Assembly (NCBI GenBank): GCA_963682175.1
Contig: OY821787.1
Location: forward strand, 12,192,501 to 12,256,500
Reading direction: 5' to 3'
DNA length: 64,000 nucleotides
Origin: Triglochin maritima
Taxonomy: Eukaryota; Streptophyta; Magnoliopsida; Alismatales; Juncaginaceae
The notes beneath the pieces are model-generated. The model worked only from the letters and a program-made list of their open reading frames with translations. It did not search any database and was not told where the DNA came from. Each line of letters opens with the position of its first letter. The stretch's first letter is position 1. A program made the position numbers and the translations under genes. This document shows, piece by piece, positions 11,000 through 21,150 of this stretch.

Positions 11000-13234
11000 G
11001 GTGTTGAGTCATGGGGCCGCAACCCTTTTCTCCCGCGAGTTTTTTGTTGTAGTGATGCTTTCTCTCGAGTTCCTTTGAGCACCTCGGGCAGAGGCGAAGA
11101 GGATTCACTATCCACAAAGCACTTAGTCCTCGTCGGATTAAGATGGAATGGAGTTCCACCTTCCTTCCCACTCTTCTCGGGTGCCCTCACCCTTTCCACC
11201 ACCGAAGCACTTCCCTCACTCCCACCCTCGATCATCCCCAAGGTGCCCTCCCCTCTCTTCTTGCTAATACCCACCTCCATCTTGCTTTCCTTTCCAAGCT
11301 CCTACCCCCCCCCCCCCTCACTACCTTCCCCCTATCCTCATCCATTTCCAAAATGAGAACATCAAACTGGCCCTTCCCACTTCTCCCTTCTTGCCCCCTC
11401 ACTTCACCTACATCCTTTGCCACCCGCTTTGGTGACACCCACCCAAGGTCTTCCCCAAGGATCATAGCCATACCTATCGTAGGCATACCCTTCTCCTTCT
11501 CATTCTCCTCCCTAGCCTCCACTCGCTTCTTCCCATGTGAAAACCGCAAGTCTAGCTCCCCTCTACGTGAAATGCATGTGCCATGCATACCCTTGTGGGC
11601 ATCCACCCCCCCCCCCCCCCCCCACTTTGCTTCCCCACCTCCTCCTCACGTGAGGCACAAGAGAAACTCTCCACCTCATTTTTGTCTCCATCTTCCAACG
11701 GTTCCCCCTTCCACCCACTTTACCTCCATGTGATCATTCATCATTTGCCACTCGTTTGGTCTTCCCCCAAAGCCTTTGTCTTCTTTTCTATTTTGAGTAG
11801 TGTCTTTGCCTTTTCCTTTTGGGACCACAAACCCACTAAGTGAGGCGTTCTCCTTTCCTCCCAGCAAAAACTTCCCCTCCTTTCCACGTGGCATCCCCTT
11901 ACTTACCTCCAATTCATGTACACCAAGAGAGCATTCCACTCTTGCACTTCCTTCCAAAGCTCCTTCTTCCCTCCCTCCAAAGCTCCTTCTTCCCTCTTTC
12001 CACATGGACCAAGGCTGCCACATGTCCCTCTCTCACAGGTTCCCCCCTCCACGTCGCCATCCACGTCACCCTCTTCTTCCTCCCATCCTACCACCTTCCA
12101 CCACACCCGCCCCCTCCACCACCTCCGTTCCCTTCCCATCTTCCGGCTCCTCCCCTACATTGCCCAGTTCAACAACCAAATCTTCTCCCCTACTATCCAT
12201 CTCCCCACCCCCAAAGCACTCATCCCCTCCCTCCTCTTTGCACCTTTCGAATAAACAACCACCCATGTCGATGGCTTATGCACCACTTTCACTTTTCCGG
12301 CCCCATGTGACACCGCTCTCCTTGGACATTTATCCACTCCGTGGCCCAATTCGTTGCACTCACCACAATATGTCGGCCTCCATTCGTATTCCACAATCAC
12401 CTTCTCACAGACTTCAACACGCACCTCAACCCAACTTGGATAAGAAAAGTTTAGGCTCACCTCTACACAAACCCTTGCATAAACGAGTCACCTTCCGGTG
12501 GTCATGTTTTCATCCATGTAGAGTGGTTTCCCAATCATGCTCATGATGTTGCTCAAAGTCCTAGCCAACCAAAACATTAGGTTGAGCTCCGACAACCTAA
12601 TCCAAATGGGAATTGTTGCGATTCGTGCAAGCTTCATCACAACCTCCGGCGACCAAGCTTGGACAACCAAGAAAGACCCCCTAATAAACCACGACCCTCC
12701 CTCTAGAACCCTTTGTCGATCTTCCCCAAGTGTGAACCGAAATAAGAGGAAGTCTTGATGCCTTCGAAGCACCTCCATGCGTCCCACTAGGTTCCAAAGT
12801 TTATGGACATGTTTCTCCAAAGTTGGGAGATGAGGTTTAAAATCAATGAAGTAACCAAGTAGAACTTTATCCCACCTCTATAGGGACTCGCTCACCTCCT
12901 CCTTTGAACACACCGCCACTTTTCCTCCTTCCTCCTTTGGCGCAACATATTATAGTGTGGTTGTAGCCCTGTCGCCAGATTTGAAGAGGTCCAACCACCT
13001 CTTTAAAGGTGCTTTGCCTCCCCCAACATGTGGTGACACAGCCGGCCCTTCACCCTCCACAACCGAGGGTGACGCTTCTTTTGATGCTTCATTAACGTAC
13101 CCTTCATGGCCAACACTCTCATTTAGCACACCTCCACACAAAGAACTTGTCGTAGGAATATTTTTGATGACAAAACCAAGAGTTTTGATGGAAAAAATGA
13201 GGTGGGGAACCTAGAAAACCTTAGGAACCCCCAT
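11000..13234 (-). pseudogene. LINE ORF1, RNA-binding Gag-like protein (broken)
   Basis: ORF1 of plant L1 elements coats the LINE RNA. The likely start is ATG 13234 (MGVPKVF), with a stop a few codons later. The same frame then runs through LDLFKSGD (about 12990), a DUF4283-like region (12820-12488; FLLFRFTLGEDRQ, LEGGSWFIRGSFLVV) and a CCHC zinc knuckle CGECNELGHGVDKC (near 12325-12365). The C-terminal part, 12150-11000, is low-complexity, charged and frameshifted. It holds two long C runs on the plus strand (11305-11317 and 11606-11623). Several nonsense codons make it a pseudogene. Confidence 0.86.
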
Positions 13235-13350
13235 GCTCACCCCTTCTCCTTCCTTCCTTGTCCCTCTCTCTTTTCACCTTCCCCTTCCTTGTCATGTCCT
13301 CCTTTACTTCCCTATCCTCCTCTCATTCTCTTGTTCCCTCTCGCCTTCTA
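13235..13350 (-). other. LINE 5' UTR (purine-rich on the coding strand)
   Basis: About 115 bases that are pyrimidine-rich on the plus strand lie between the ORF1 start and the LTR tail of B. It is probably the LINE 5' UTR with the 5' junction at its right edge. Confidence 0.55.
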
Positions 13351-13417
13351 TTGACCCCTATTTGCCACCGCTTCAACGCGGTCGTGCACTTGTGGTTATA
13401 AATAAAATGTACAATCA
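13351..13417 (+). repeat. Element B 5' LTR, last 67 bp only
   Basis: GACCCCTATTTGCCACC through ACAATCA matches the U5 end of the E and Q LTRs (read on their coding strand). The rest of the LTR is absent; the LINE occupies its place. The primer site follows directly. Confidence 0.85.
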
Positions 13418-13423
13418 AGTTTT

Positions 13424-13440
13424 TGGCGCCGTTGTCGGGG
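13424..13440 (+). other. Primer-binding site, tRNA-Asp (element B)
   Basis: TGGCGCCGTTGTCGGGG differs at one base from the tRNA-Asp complement. It lies six bases after the LTR end. Confidence 0.88.
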
Positions 13441-13513
13441 GTGTTCTGTCCAGACTTTGGTTTGGATGATTCGAGTGGGTTTAATTTTTTGTTTTAGTGT
13501 GTGTTTGTTTCAG

Positions 13514-13614
13514 GGATATCCAGGCATCCAGGGGAGGCCTCTAGGTAAATTGGAGGAACAAATACACCAAAGTGAGCACCAATCAGCGGTCGGGGACCGC
13601 CAATTGGCGGCCTG
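13514..13614 (+). other. Possible 101-bp leader exon of element B
   Basis: The segment is bounded by GTGTTTGTTTCAG (acceptor-like) and CTG|GTGAGT (strong donor-like). It contains a hairpin GCGGTC-GGG-GACCGC (13586-13600) that runs into GACCGCCAATTGGCGG (13595-13610). Element P has a segment of the same length, 57664-57764, in the same place. Splicing is inferred, not shown. Confidence 0.45.
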
Positions 13615-14552
13615 GTGAGTTGCCTTTGCTCCACGTTTTGTTGTGGTAGTTTATCTCTTCAATTTAGTTATCTTGGAGTTCCATTTTGCATGTTCTAATA
13701 TGTAGTTAGCTCCCAGATTAATAATTAGTTCCCTTTTAACACAACTAGGACCTTAAAACTCAAAGCAAAAGAGTAGATTGATTGCCATCTAAGTCATGCA
13801 TCATTTGTAGACCTTGCATGCATTTGTCTTTTCTTTGCTTTACATTTTTGTTGTTGATTGCTGGCGTATGGTACGTGCACCAAATTCTCTCATTCATGCA
13901 TATTTAGATCATGCATTAGTTAGTAAGGTGCATCGGGACAAGAGTGAATTGAGCGTTTGATTGGAGAGTTGATTCCTAGATTTAGAATCAAAATGATACT
14001 AAGGAGAGGTTGTTCCATACAAGATAAGGTGAGGGATTTCATCACCCTTCCCTTTTCCCCAAAAATCACTCTTAATAAAAGCCTTAATTCTAAAAGCAAG
14101 TAGACATTGGCCCTAAGGATATCAGACGCACTAGGAGAGTGATCTAGTTGAGACCGTCATGACCTGATCGACGTCACCTACCTTGTCGATAGTAGGAGGT
14201 ACTGGATCTCCGGATCTTGTATCACTTGCTGTGCATTGTGGTCTTCGTTGTAGGGAGGAGAGATGTGTCAAGACTAGTGATCTTGAAGTTAGGCGTCGTC
14301 TAGCCTAAGGACCCATAAGCCATAAATTGTTTGAGTCGTGCTTGCTAGATTAGGCTTCTACCTTCCCACTACCCACGCTAGCTCTACGGATTCTTCCCTT
14401 CTCCTCTGAGTCATCTTCTTCTCACATACTTCTACGTTCTAGTCTCCTCCCCTTTACACTCTCTATTAGGGTTTTAAGGTTGAGTCGAGCACGTTTTGCG
14501 AGCTTAGTCTCGTGGTGGTGAGAGTGGTCGACTCGAGGTTCTTTTTGTTGAG
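13615..14552 (+). other. Element B leader, non-coding
   Basis: This is a long untranslated leader, colinear with 57765-58800 of element P (shared phrases such as GGTGGGGGATTTCATCACC and GTCGTGACC-type segments). I see no gene in it. Confidence 0.65.
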
Positions 14553-15197
14553 ATGGATGGTTACATGGGCAACCATCCATATCATTGTTGGGACTAGGAC
14601 AGTTCTCCGTGGAACTCTAGACCCATGCATCTTGGGGTGCCTCAGACAAACACCCCGTATGGTTGGGACAATCTTAATTGTGTGGCTGAGAAATCTTCAT
14701 ATTGGGCTAATATGAGAGAGGCACCGACTGCTAGACAATCATCTAGTTACGTCAGATCATATGTTCGTCATCAAACTGAGACATTGCAAGAACCTTTGGC
14801 CTCTTTCATGCATGTGGTAGATGACATGAGTGCACCGGTGGCTCTAGTAGCCACACCGTGTGACTGTTGTGGGTTGAGTGGTCATATTATCGGGGAATGT
14901 CCTTATGTTCCCCAGAGCCTGAGTATGAGCATACATTTTCCCAAAATGCTCAATATGGCCATTACGCAACCGCGTACAACCCGAGAGATGGATTCGTGTG
15001 GAGACAATTCTTATTCAAATTCTTATACCCAGAATTCTACCAACACCCCACTCCGAATCATTGGACTCATTCTCAGCCCATCAACACCCCAACCCCAAAA
15101 TTTCTCAAATTCTGACTTTGACCTCACAGTTGACCGCATACCTGATTCCTGAAAGAAACTTTCCTTACGTTCATGGAAACCACTCAATAGTCCATAC
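14553..15197 (+). pseudogene. Element B zinc-knuckle protein (short Gag-like, broken)
   Basis: The frame starts at ATG 14553 (MDGYMGNHPYHCWD) and hits a stop after about 14 codons. It then continues as MHLGVPQTNTPYGWDNLNC and reaches a CCHC knuckle CDCCGLSGHIIGEC near 14857-14900. A frameshift near 14920 moves the C-terminal part to another frame (YEHTFSQNAQYGHY, then a Pro/Thr/Gln-rich stretch). The usual capsid core seen in elements A and P is missing, so this is either an internally deleted Gag or a distinct small RNA-binding protein. Copia element C cuts it at 15202. Confidence 0.7.
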
Positions 15198-15202
15198 AAA
15201 AC
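15198..15202. repeat. Target-site duplication AAAAC, left copy (element C)
   Basis: AAAAC precedes TGTTAGG and recurs at 20273-20277 after ...GACAACA, flanking copia element C. Confidence 0.92.
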
Positions 15203-16637
15203 TGTTAGGATCTATGGCCCTCTAATCGATAGATAAATGCGGAATTAAAAATAATTATCGAAGGATTAAGTAAGAGACAATGGCAAACCACAAATTTGTC
15301 GACACCGGAGTTTAGAGAGGTTCGGCACACACACCCGGGTCCTAGTCCTCCTCGCAAGCCTCGCTCGTTCCCCCGAGCCTCGCTTCTGGTTCCACTAACC
15401 GATCTCCATTCTGGGCCGAGATCAATGTCGTTTACAACACCTCGCCCCGCGAACAACCTCGCCTCACTCTTGTCTCCTCTCACAACCCGAGAGGGAGCTT
15501 CCTGGAAGCTTTACAACTTGGTGATTCTTGAATAAGGAATTGGAATCACAATCTAACTAACACTCTACACTTGAGCACACTTGGATATTGATATGGAATT
15601 GCATATGCAAGTGGTGAAGTTTAGGCTTAAGTGTTGTGTATTGAGAGCTTGAAGATGGAGAGGATTTGGCTTTGAGTAGTGGATAGATAGGAAGTGTTCA
15701 AGAAGATCAAAACCAACAAATGAGGTCCTATTTATAAGCCTTGAAGCTCAACTAGCCGTTTGGGAGTTGGTGGGGGAAATGGACCAATAGGAATGCAAGA
15801 TGTGACTTAAGCTCGGGCAGAAATCGCAGCATATTCGATCGACCTTTATCTAAACAGTAGTCCGAAGAATTGGTCTGAATGAAGAACTCGGTTGACCGAT
15901 TATGTATCAGATCACCGTTCACCAACTTCCTGTAGCTTTTATCTATTTAGCCCTAATTAAGTTCGGTTAACCGAAATCCATTCGGTTCACCATTTCAAGG
16001 TGGATAGTAAAATTGGTTGGGCTCTGATCTACTCAAGTTCGGTTGACCGTGTACACTTTGGTAGACCAAAGTTAGTGCGGGTTTTGCGCTGACATTGAGT
16101 GAGAAATTGGTTTAACGATAACGGTCAAGTGCCACGTGTAAATAGCCGTTGGGCTCCTAAAGCCAATAAGGAATCAGTTGACTGATAGGTATTCGGTCGT
16201 CCGAAGGCAGATTGGTCTTCCGTTGGGGCAATTCCAGAGAACACCTAAGTTTTACTGGTGGGAACTATTCGGGTATTCGAAAGGTGCTCGGTGGACCGAA
16301 CTATACAGGATTCGGTTGACCGAAATAGGTTCGGTTTAGTGATGAATGACGAGATAAAATCCTAGTGCTCAAGTTTATATAAAATCTTACGGACTCAATA
16401 AATACAAAGTTACATGTCTTGGTCCAAAGCTTTTATTACAAGTCTTGAGTCTTGATATCTTTGTCCCAATGCTCATTTCCTTGATTGTCTTGATGAACCT
16501 ATTAAGATGATTGCAAGTATACAAATATATGCAATGCATGTAATCGTGTTTGCTCACTTTGATTGATTAGGTTGATTGATTAAGATTAGTTTAATTAATC
16601 ATCAAAATTAATATAAATTAAGGCCAAAATGCCAACA
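15203..16637 (-). repeat. Element C 3' LTR (1435 bp)
   Basis: A copy of 18727-20272 lacking a 92-bp block, and with 5 G where the other LTR has 20. It carries a series of CGGTTGACCGA-type palindromes (15880-16330). CTATTTATAA near 15729 is the minus-strand TATA box. Confidence 0.93.
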
Positions 16638-16640
16638 ATC

Positions 16641-16651
16641 TCCCTTTTTTT
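16641..16651 (-). other. Polypurine tract of element C
   Basis: TCCCTTTTTTT on the plus strand (AAAAAAAGGGA on the coding strand) lies just inside the 3' LTR and would prime plus-strand DNA synthesis. Confidence 0.8.
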
Positions 16652-17176
16652 GATGATGACAAATCTATATCTTAATGCTTGAGTTTCAATTTAAGTTCTC
16701 CCCTTTTCTATATGATTTCTCCGCCTTAATATATGTAAACTATGCATGTATAAGATGCACCCCCTAACAAAATGCATATTGTTAGTAAATTTAAGTTCAA
16801 TCCTTATCATTCTCCCCCTTTGACATCAATCAAATGCAAAGAATACAAGCATACGATGTAAAGGTATATGATTACGTAATTCTCCCCCTTAATTAGATGA
16901 TATAACATTATATGCTCCACCTATCACTAAGGCCTAAAAGCAATGATGTATGATATCAATTAAGCATGTTTCAATCCTAGATTAGAACCAATTTGTTAAA
17001 ATAGTCAATATTGAGAGGATTGAAAATAATACCCAACTTTTGATCCTCGATTTTGTATTGGTTCCAATCTCCTTTCGATAGCGACGACGACTTTATGAAT
17101 TCAATCCAAATGATTTCCTTGAAGCTTGGAATCGATCATTTATTGCTTGAGCCGATCGCTATCGATTCTCCTTCTT
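16652..17176 (-). other. Element C 3' non-coding internal region
   Basis: AT-rich sequence with CTCCCCC/GGGGGAG phrases between the gag end and the polypurine tract. No coding signal seen. The pol region would normally lie upstream of this point and is missing. Confidence 0.6.
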
Positions 17177-18673
17177 CTAAGTACCTACAAGTGAAGATTT
17201 TGGTACCCAAACAACCTTGGGTCCTTCGACATTAATCTTTGGTACCCAAACCATTTTGGTCTTAGGTGCCCAAACACTTGAGGAACTCTTATTCACAAAG
17301 AAATGTCTTCCATTCATAGTAGTGTGAATAACATGGTTTTTGTAGTTGCTAACATAATAGGCCACACCATGTTTATCTAAAGATTGTTTTTGACTCCCTA
17401 TGAGCATATCAAGCATTTTGTTTCCACTTGTGAATTTTTCAAGATCCTTTTGTAATTGAACATTCTTAGCAATTAGATCTTGAATATCATCACTACATGA
17501 AGGTTTTGCATTTAGAGTTGCAATTTCATCAATTAATTGAGTGTTCTCTAATGCAATTTTCTCATGACTAGCAAGCAATTCATTCTTCTCATTCATGATA
17601 GATTCAATTTGAGATTGTAGCTCATTAATTTTCTTTGTTGGTAGTTTATTCTTTTGACAAATTTACTCAAACTTTTCAAGCAATTCATTGAATTCACATT
17701 GAAGTTCATTATATGCATTTGAATTATTTGAATCAATTGAATCACGACTAGAGCAAGAAGATACCTCACTATCGTCATCTTTTATTGCCATGAAGCACAT
17801 CGAGGCGAATTCACCTTCAATTGATGAAGATGATGAAGTGTCCCAAGTAGCTTTGAGAGCTTTCTTCTTCTTCTTCTCTTTTCTCTTGCTCTTATTATTC
17901 TTCTTCTCTTTTCTCCTTTCTTTCTCTTCTTTGAGAAACTCCTTAAATTGATGTGTCACCAATTGTTCCTCGATGTCACTATCTCCTTTGATCAAATTGG
18001 CGGCGACGTGTAGCCCTAAGGATTTCTTGGCTTCCTTCTCCTTGCGGTCTTTCATTTGTATTTCATATGTCATGAGACTACCCATTAGCTCCTCGAACGA
18101 TAATTTGGTGAGATCTTGTGCTTCTTCGATGGCGGTCGTCTTCTCCTCCCAATTTTCGGTGAGTGATTGGAGAATCTTTCGAGTCATTTCTCCCTTGCTA
18201 AAATCCTTGCCAAGTGCTTTAAGAAAGTTAATGATCTCAGTGAAGCGAGTGTGCATCTCTCTTATGTTTTCACCGTATTGCATACGAAATAATTCTTATT
18301 TATGCATGAGGAAATTAATCCTAGTTTCTTTCAATCTAGTTGAACCCTCATGATGCATCTCTAATGTATGCCAAATATCATAAGAACTTTCACAACCTCT
18401 TACCCTATTGTATTCCCCTTCATTTAACCCACAATACAAGATATTCATAATGCGGGAATTCATCTCCGCTTCCTTAATTTTGGGTTTTGTTAAGGATACA
18501 ATTTCATCATCATTAGGAGGTGTGTATGAGTTTAATATGAATGTCCAATATTTCAAATCATTTCATTGCAAATATATTCTCATTCTTTTCTTCCAATAGT
18601 CATAGTTTAACCCATTAATCAAAGGTGGCTTAGATGTAGATAATCCTTCACAACGATTAGAACTAGATGTCAT
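17177..18673 (-). pseudogene. Element C Gag (SIRE-like copia), three in-frame stops
   Basis: One frame runs from ATG 18673 to the stop at 17177. The N-terminus has the copia Gag motif PPLINGLNYDYWKKRM. A TGA a few codons on stands where TGG (Trp) is expected. Next come VRGCESSYDIWHTLEMHHEG and a TAA near 18296. The UBN2-like core (NIREMHTRFTEIINFLKALG, TRKILQSL, LSFEELMGSLMTYE) and a Lys-rich stretch follow. A third stop lies near 17663, then a coiled-coil segment and VWVPK repeats typical of SIRE-type Gag. No zinc knuckle is left before the end. This is a dead copy. Confidence 0.9.
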
Positions 18674-18712
18674 GCTAAATTACGATCAAGTAAATGAAAT
18701 TAGCAACCAAAT

Positions 18713-18724
18713 GCTCTGATACCA
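18713..18724 (-). other. Primer-binding site, initiator tRNA-Met (element C)
   Basis: The minus strand reads TGGTATCAGAGC two bases inside the 5' LTR. This is the standard copia primer site. Confidence 0.95.
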
Positions 18725-18726
18725 AT

Positions 18727-20272
18727 TGTTAGGATCTATGGCCCTCTAATCGATAGATAAATGCAGAATTAAAAATAATTATCGAAGGATTAAGGAAGAG
18801 ACAATTGCAAACCACAAATTCGTCGACACCGGAGGTTAGAGAGGTTCGACACCCACACCCGGGTCCTCGTCCTCCTCGCAAGTCTCGCTCGATCCCCCGA
18901 GCCTAGCTTATGGTTCCACTAACCAATCTCCGTTCCGGGGCCGATATCAACATCGTTTACAACACCTCGCCTCGCGAACAACATTGCGTCGCTCCCGTCT
19001 CCTCTCACAACCCGAGAGGGAGCTTCCTCGAAGCTTTACAACTTGGTGATTCTTGAATAAGGAATTGGAATCGCAATCTAACTAAGACTCTACACTTGAG
19101 CACACTTGGATATTGATATGGAATTGGATATGCAAGTGGTGAAGTTTAGGCTTGAGTGTTGTGTATTGAGAGCTTGAAGATGGAGAGGATTTGGCTTTGA
19201 GTATTGGATATATAGGAAGTGTTCAAGAAGATCAAAACCAACAAATGAGGTCCTATTTATAAGTCTTGAAGCTCAACTAGCCGTTTGGGAGTTGGTGGGG
19301 GGGGGGGGGGGGGGGGAATAGACCAATAGGAATGCAAAATGTGACTTAAGTTTGGGCAGAAATCGCAGCATATTCGGTCGACTGTTATCTAAATGGTAGT
19401 CCGAAGAATTGGTTTGAATGAAGAACTCGGTTGACCGATTATGTATCGGATCACCGTTCACCAACCTCCAGTAGCTTTTATCTATTTAGCCCTAATTAAG
19501 TTTGGTTAACCGAAGTCCATTTGGTTCACCGTTTCAAGGTGGACAGTAGAATTGGTTGGGCTCTTATCTACTCAAGTTCGGTTGACCGTGTACACTTCGG
19601 TAGACCGAAGTTAATGCAGGTTTTTCGCTGACATTGAGTGGGAAATTGGTTTAACGATAACGGTCAAGTGCTACATGTAAATAACCGTTGGGCTCCTAAA
19701 GCCAATAAGGAATCGGTTGACCGATAGGTATTTGGTCGTCCGAAATGGGACAAGTCAATTGGGCTCTAGGGACTTAATTCGAAAGCGACCGTTGGAGCAA
19801 AGTCCAAAACCGTCGAGGGCTATTCGGTCGACCGAAGGTGGTTCGGTCTTCCGTTGGGGCAATTCCAGAGAACACCTAAGTTTTACTAGTGGGAAGTATT
19901 CAGGTATCCGAAAGGTGCTCGGTGGACCGAACTATACAGGATTCGATTGACCAAAATAGGTTTGGTTTACTGATGAATGACGGGACAAAATCCTAGTGCT
20001 CAAGTTTACATAAAACCTTACAGACTGAATAAATACAAAGTTACATGTCTTGGTCCAAAGCTTTTGTTACAAGTCTTGAGTCTTGATGTCTTTGTCCCAA
20101 GGCTCATTTCCTTGATTGTCTTGATGAACCTATTAAGATGATTTCAAGTATACAAATATATATATGCACTGCATGTAATCGTGTTTGCTTACTTTGATTG
20201 ATTAGGTTGATTGATTAAGATTAGTTTAATTAATCATCAAAATTAATATAGATTAAGGCAAAAAAGACAACA
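18727..20272 (-). repeat. Element C 5' LTR (1546 bp)
   Basis: A copy of 15203-16637 with a run of 20 G at 19297-19316. It also has an extra 92 bp bounded by two GGTCGNCCGAA sites (19734-19744 and 19826-19836). Palindromes of the CGGTYGACCG type recur across 19370-19960. Confidence 0.93.
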
Positions 20273-20277
20273 AAAAC

Positions 20278-20850
20278 ATGGCACTGCAAATGAGTTAAAT
20301 GACGCAACAATTACGTGAATGTGAGGAAGGTAACTTTTCTTTTCAACATGAGGATTTATCTTCTGATATCGAACCACCACCACATCCACAAATTCAAAGC
20401 AGAATCTTTCAAAGTCAAACTCCTAGTTAGTCTGAGGGACTTAGGGTTTCAATTCACGATCACATGGTGGGGGATTCGATCCAAATTGAGAATAACATGG
20501 ACCAACTTCATTATGAGTCAGCACAAGATTATGCCTTATCTTTTTGTCCCGTGACCCTTGAGCCACATGATCTTTATGTTGTGCCTCTTAAGGACTCACC
20601 TCTGGTGGAGCGAGAGCTCCCTAGAACCCTTAATTTCAAACGACCTGATGAGAGTTTGCCTCTCACTATTGTTCCTGATCATCTTGGAAATTATGAAACA
20701 TCAAACAACTACATTGCTAATGAGGGTATAGTAGTTCCTTGGAGGATACCTTGGGTAAGAGACCCACTTTCTGTTCTCCTGGTGAGTCGGACATGCCTAA
20801 CGAGGTTCTTGACCTCATTCTGACCCACCAGCCTGTTGGTTGGAGAGTTT
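20278..20850 (+). pseudogene. Element B ORF X, first part (broken)
   Basis: The frame at 20464-20823 (DSIQIENNMDQLHYESAQD, LPLTIVPDHLGN) matches ORF X of element E at 24338-25003 almost residue for residue. The continuation, THQPVGWRVWI, is cut at 20855 by solo LTR D and resumes at 27703. Stops and a frame change make it non-functional. The function is unknown; in element Q the same domain follows the protease. Confidence 0.8.
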
Positions 20851-20855
20851 GGATT
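20851..20855. repeat. Target-site duplication GGATT, left copy (solo LTR D)
   Basis: GGATT occurs here and at 27703-27707. Removing D restores the uninterrupted ORF X codons of element B. Confidence 0.93.
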
Positions 20856-21150
20856 TGTAGGAACTTGAGGGTCTCTAATTCTAATCACTTTTAAGCTAAT
20901 TACCCACTTGTTTGATTGATCAAGTTATGCGCAGCGGAATTTAAACAAACAAGCAAGTAAGGAAGGAATAATGCAAACCACAATGGACTCAGGTTTTTTA
21001 AAGGTTCGGCCACCGCCTACACTATCCACTCCCCGTTCCGGGCCGGGAGAGAATGCCTTTTACAAAACAAGCTCCATGAACACCCTCGTGAGCTTGGCTT
21101 TCTTCTCTCACAATCCGAGAGGAACACTTCGGGCTTTCACCGAAGTTCTT
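20856..21150 (-). repeat. Solo LTR D (copia type), left piece
   Basis: TGTAGGAACTTGAGG... is the coding-strand 3' end of a copia LTR, similar to the end of F at 32700-32753. Element E has inserted at 21150/21151. The remainder is 26555-27702; together they make about 1443 bp with no internal region, so this is a solo LTR left by LTR-LTR recombination. Confidence 0.9.
21146..21150. repeat. Target-site duplication TTCTT, left copy (element E)
   Basis: TTCTT here and at 26550-26554 flanks element E inside solo LTR D. Confidence 0.93.

Larger units (their letters stand above)
9821..13350 (-). mobile_element. L1-type LINE, 5' portion
   Basis: This is the continuation of the LINE at 1-2473: the linker, endonuclease, ORF1 and a purine-rich 5' UTR (minus strand). 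The 5' boundary is near 13345-13351, where sequence turns into the tail of an Athila-like LTR. That suggests the LINE landed in the 5' LTR of element B, or that a deletion joined them. Confidence 0.9.
15203..20272 (-). mobile_element. Element C: gag-only copia (SIRE-like) element
   Basis: This 5070-bp LTR element is oriented on the minus strand, with ends TGTTGG...CCTAACA and a perfect AAAAC duplication. The 5' LTR is 18727-20272 and the 3' LTR is 15203-16637. An initiator-Met primer site and one gag frame are present. Protease, integrase and RT are absent, so it is non-autonomous. It lies in the coding part of element B. Confidence 0.93.

Noticed and set aside
11075..12546. Plus-strand proline/serine-rich open frames up to 248 codons
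   Set aside because: They are antisense to LINE ORF1, whose minus-strand frame has a zinc knuckle and DUF4283-like motifs.
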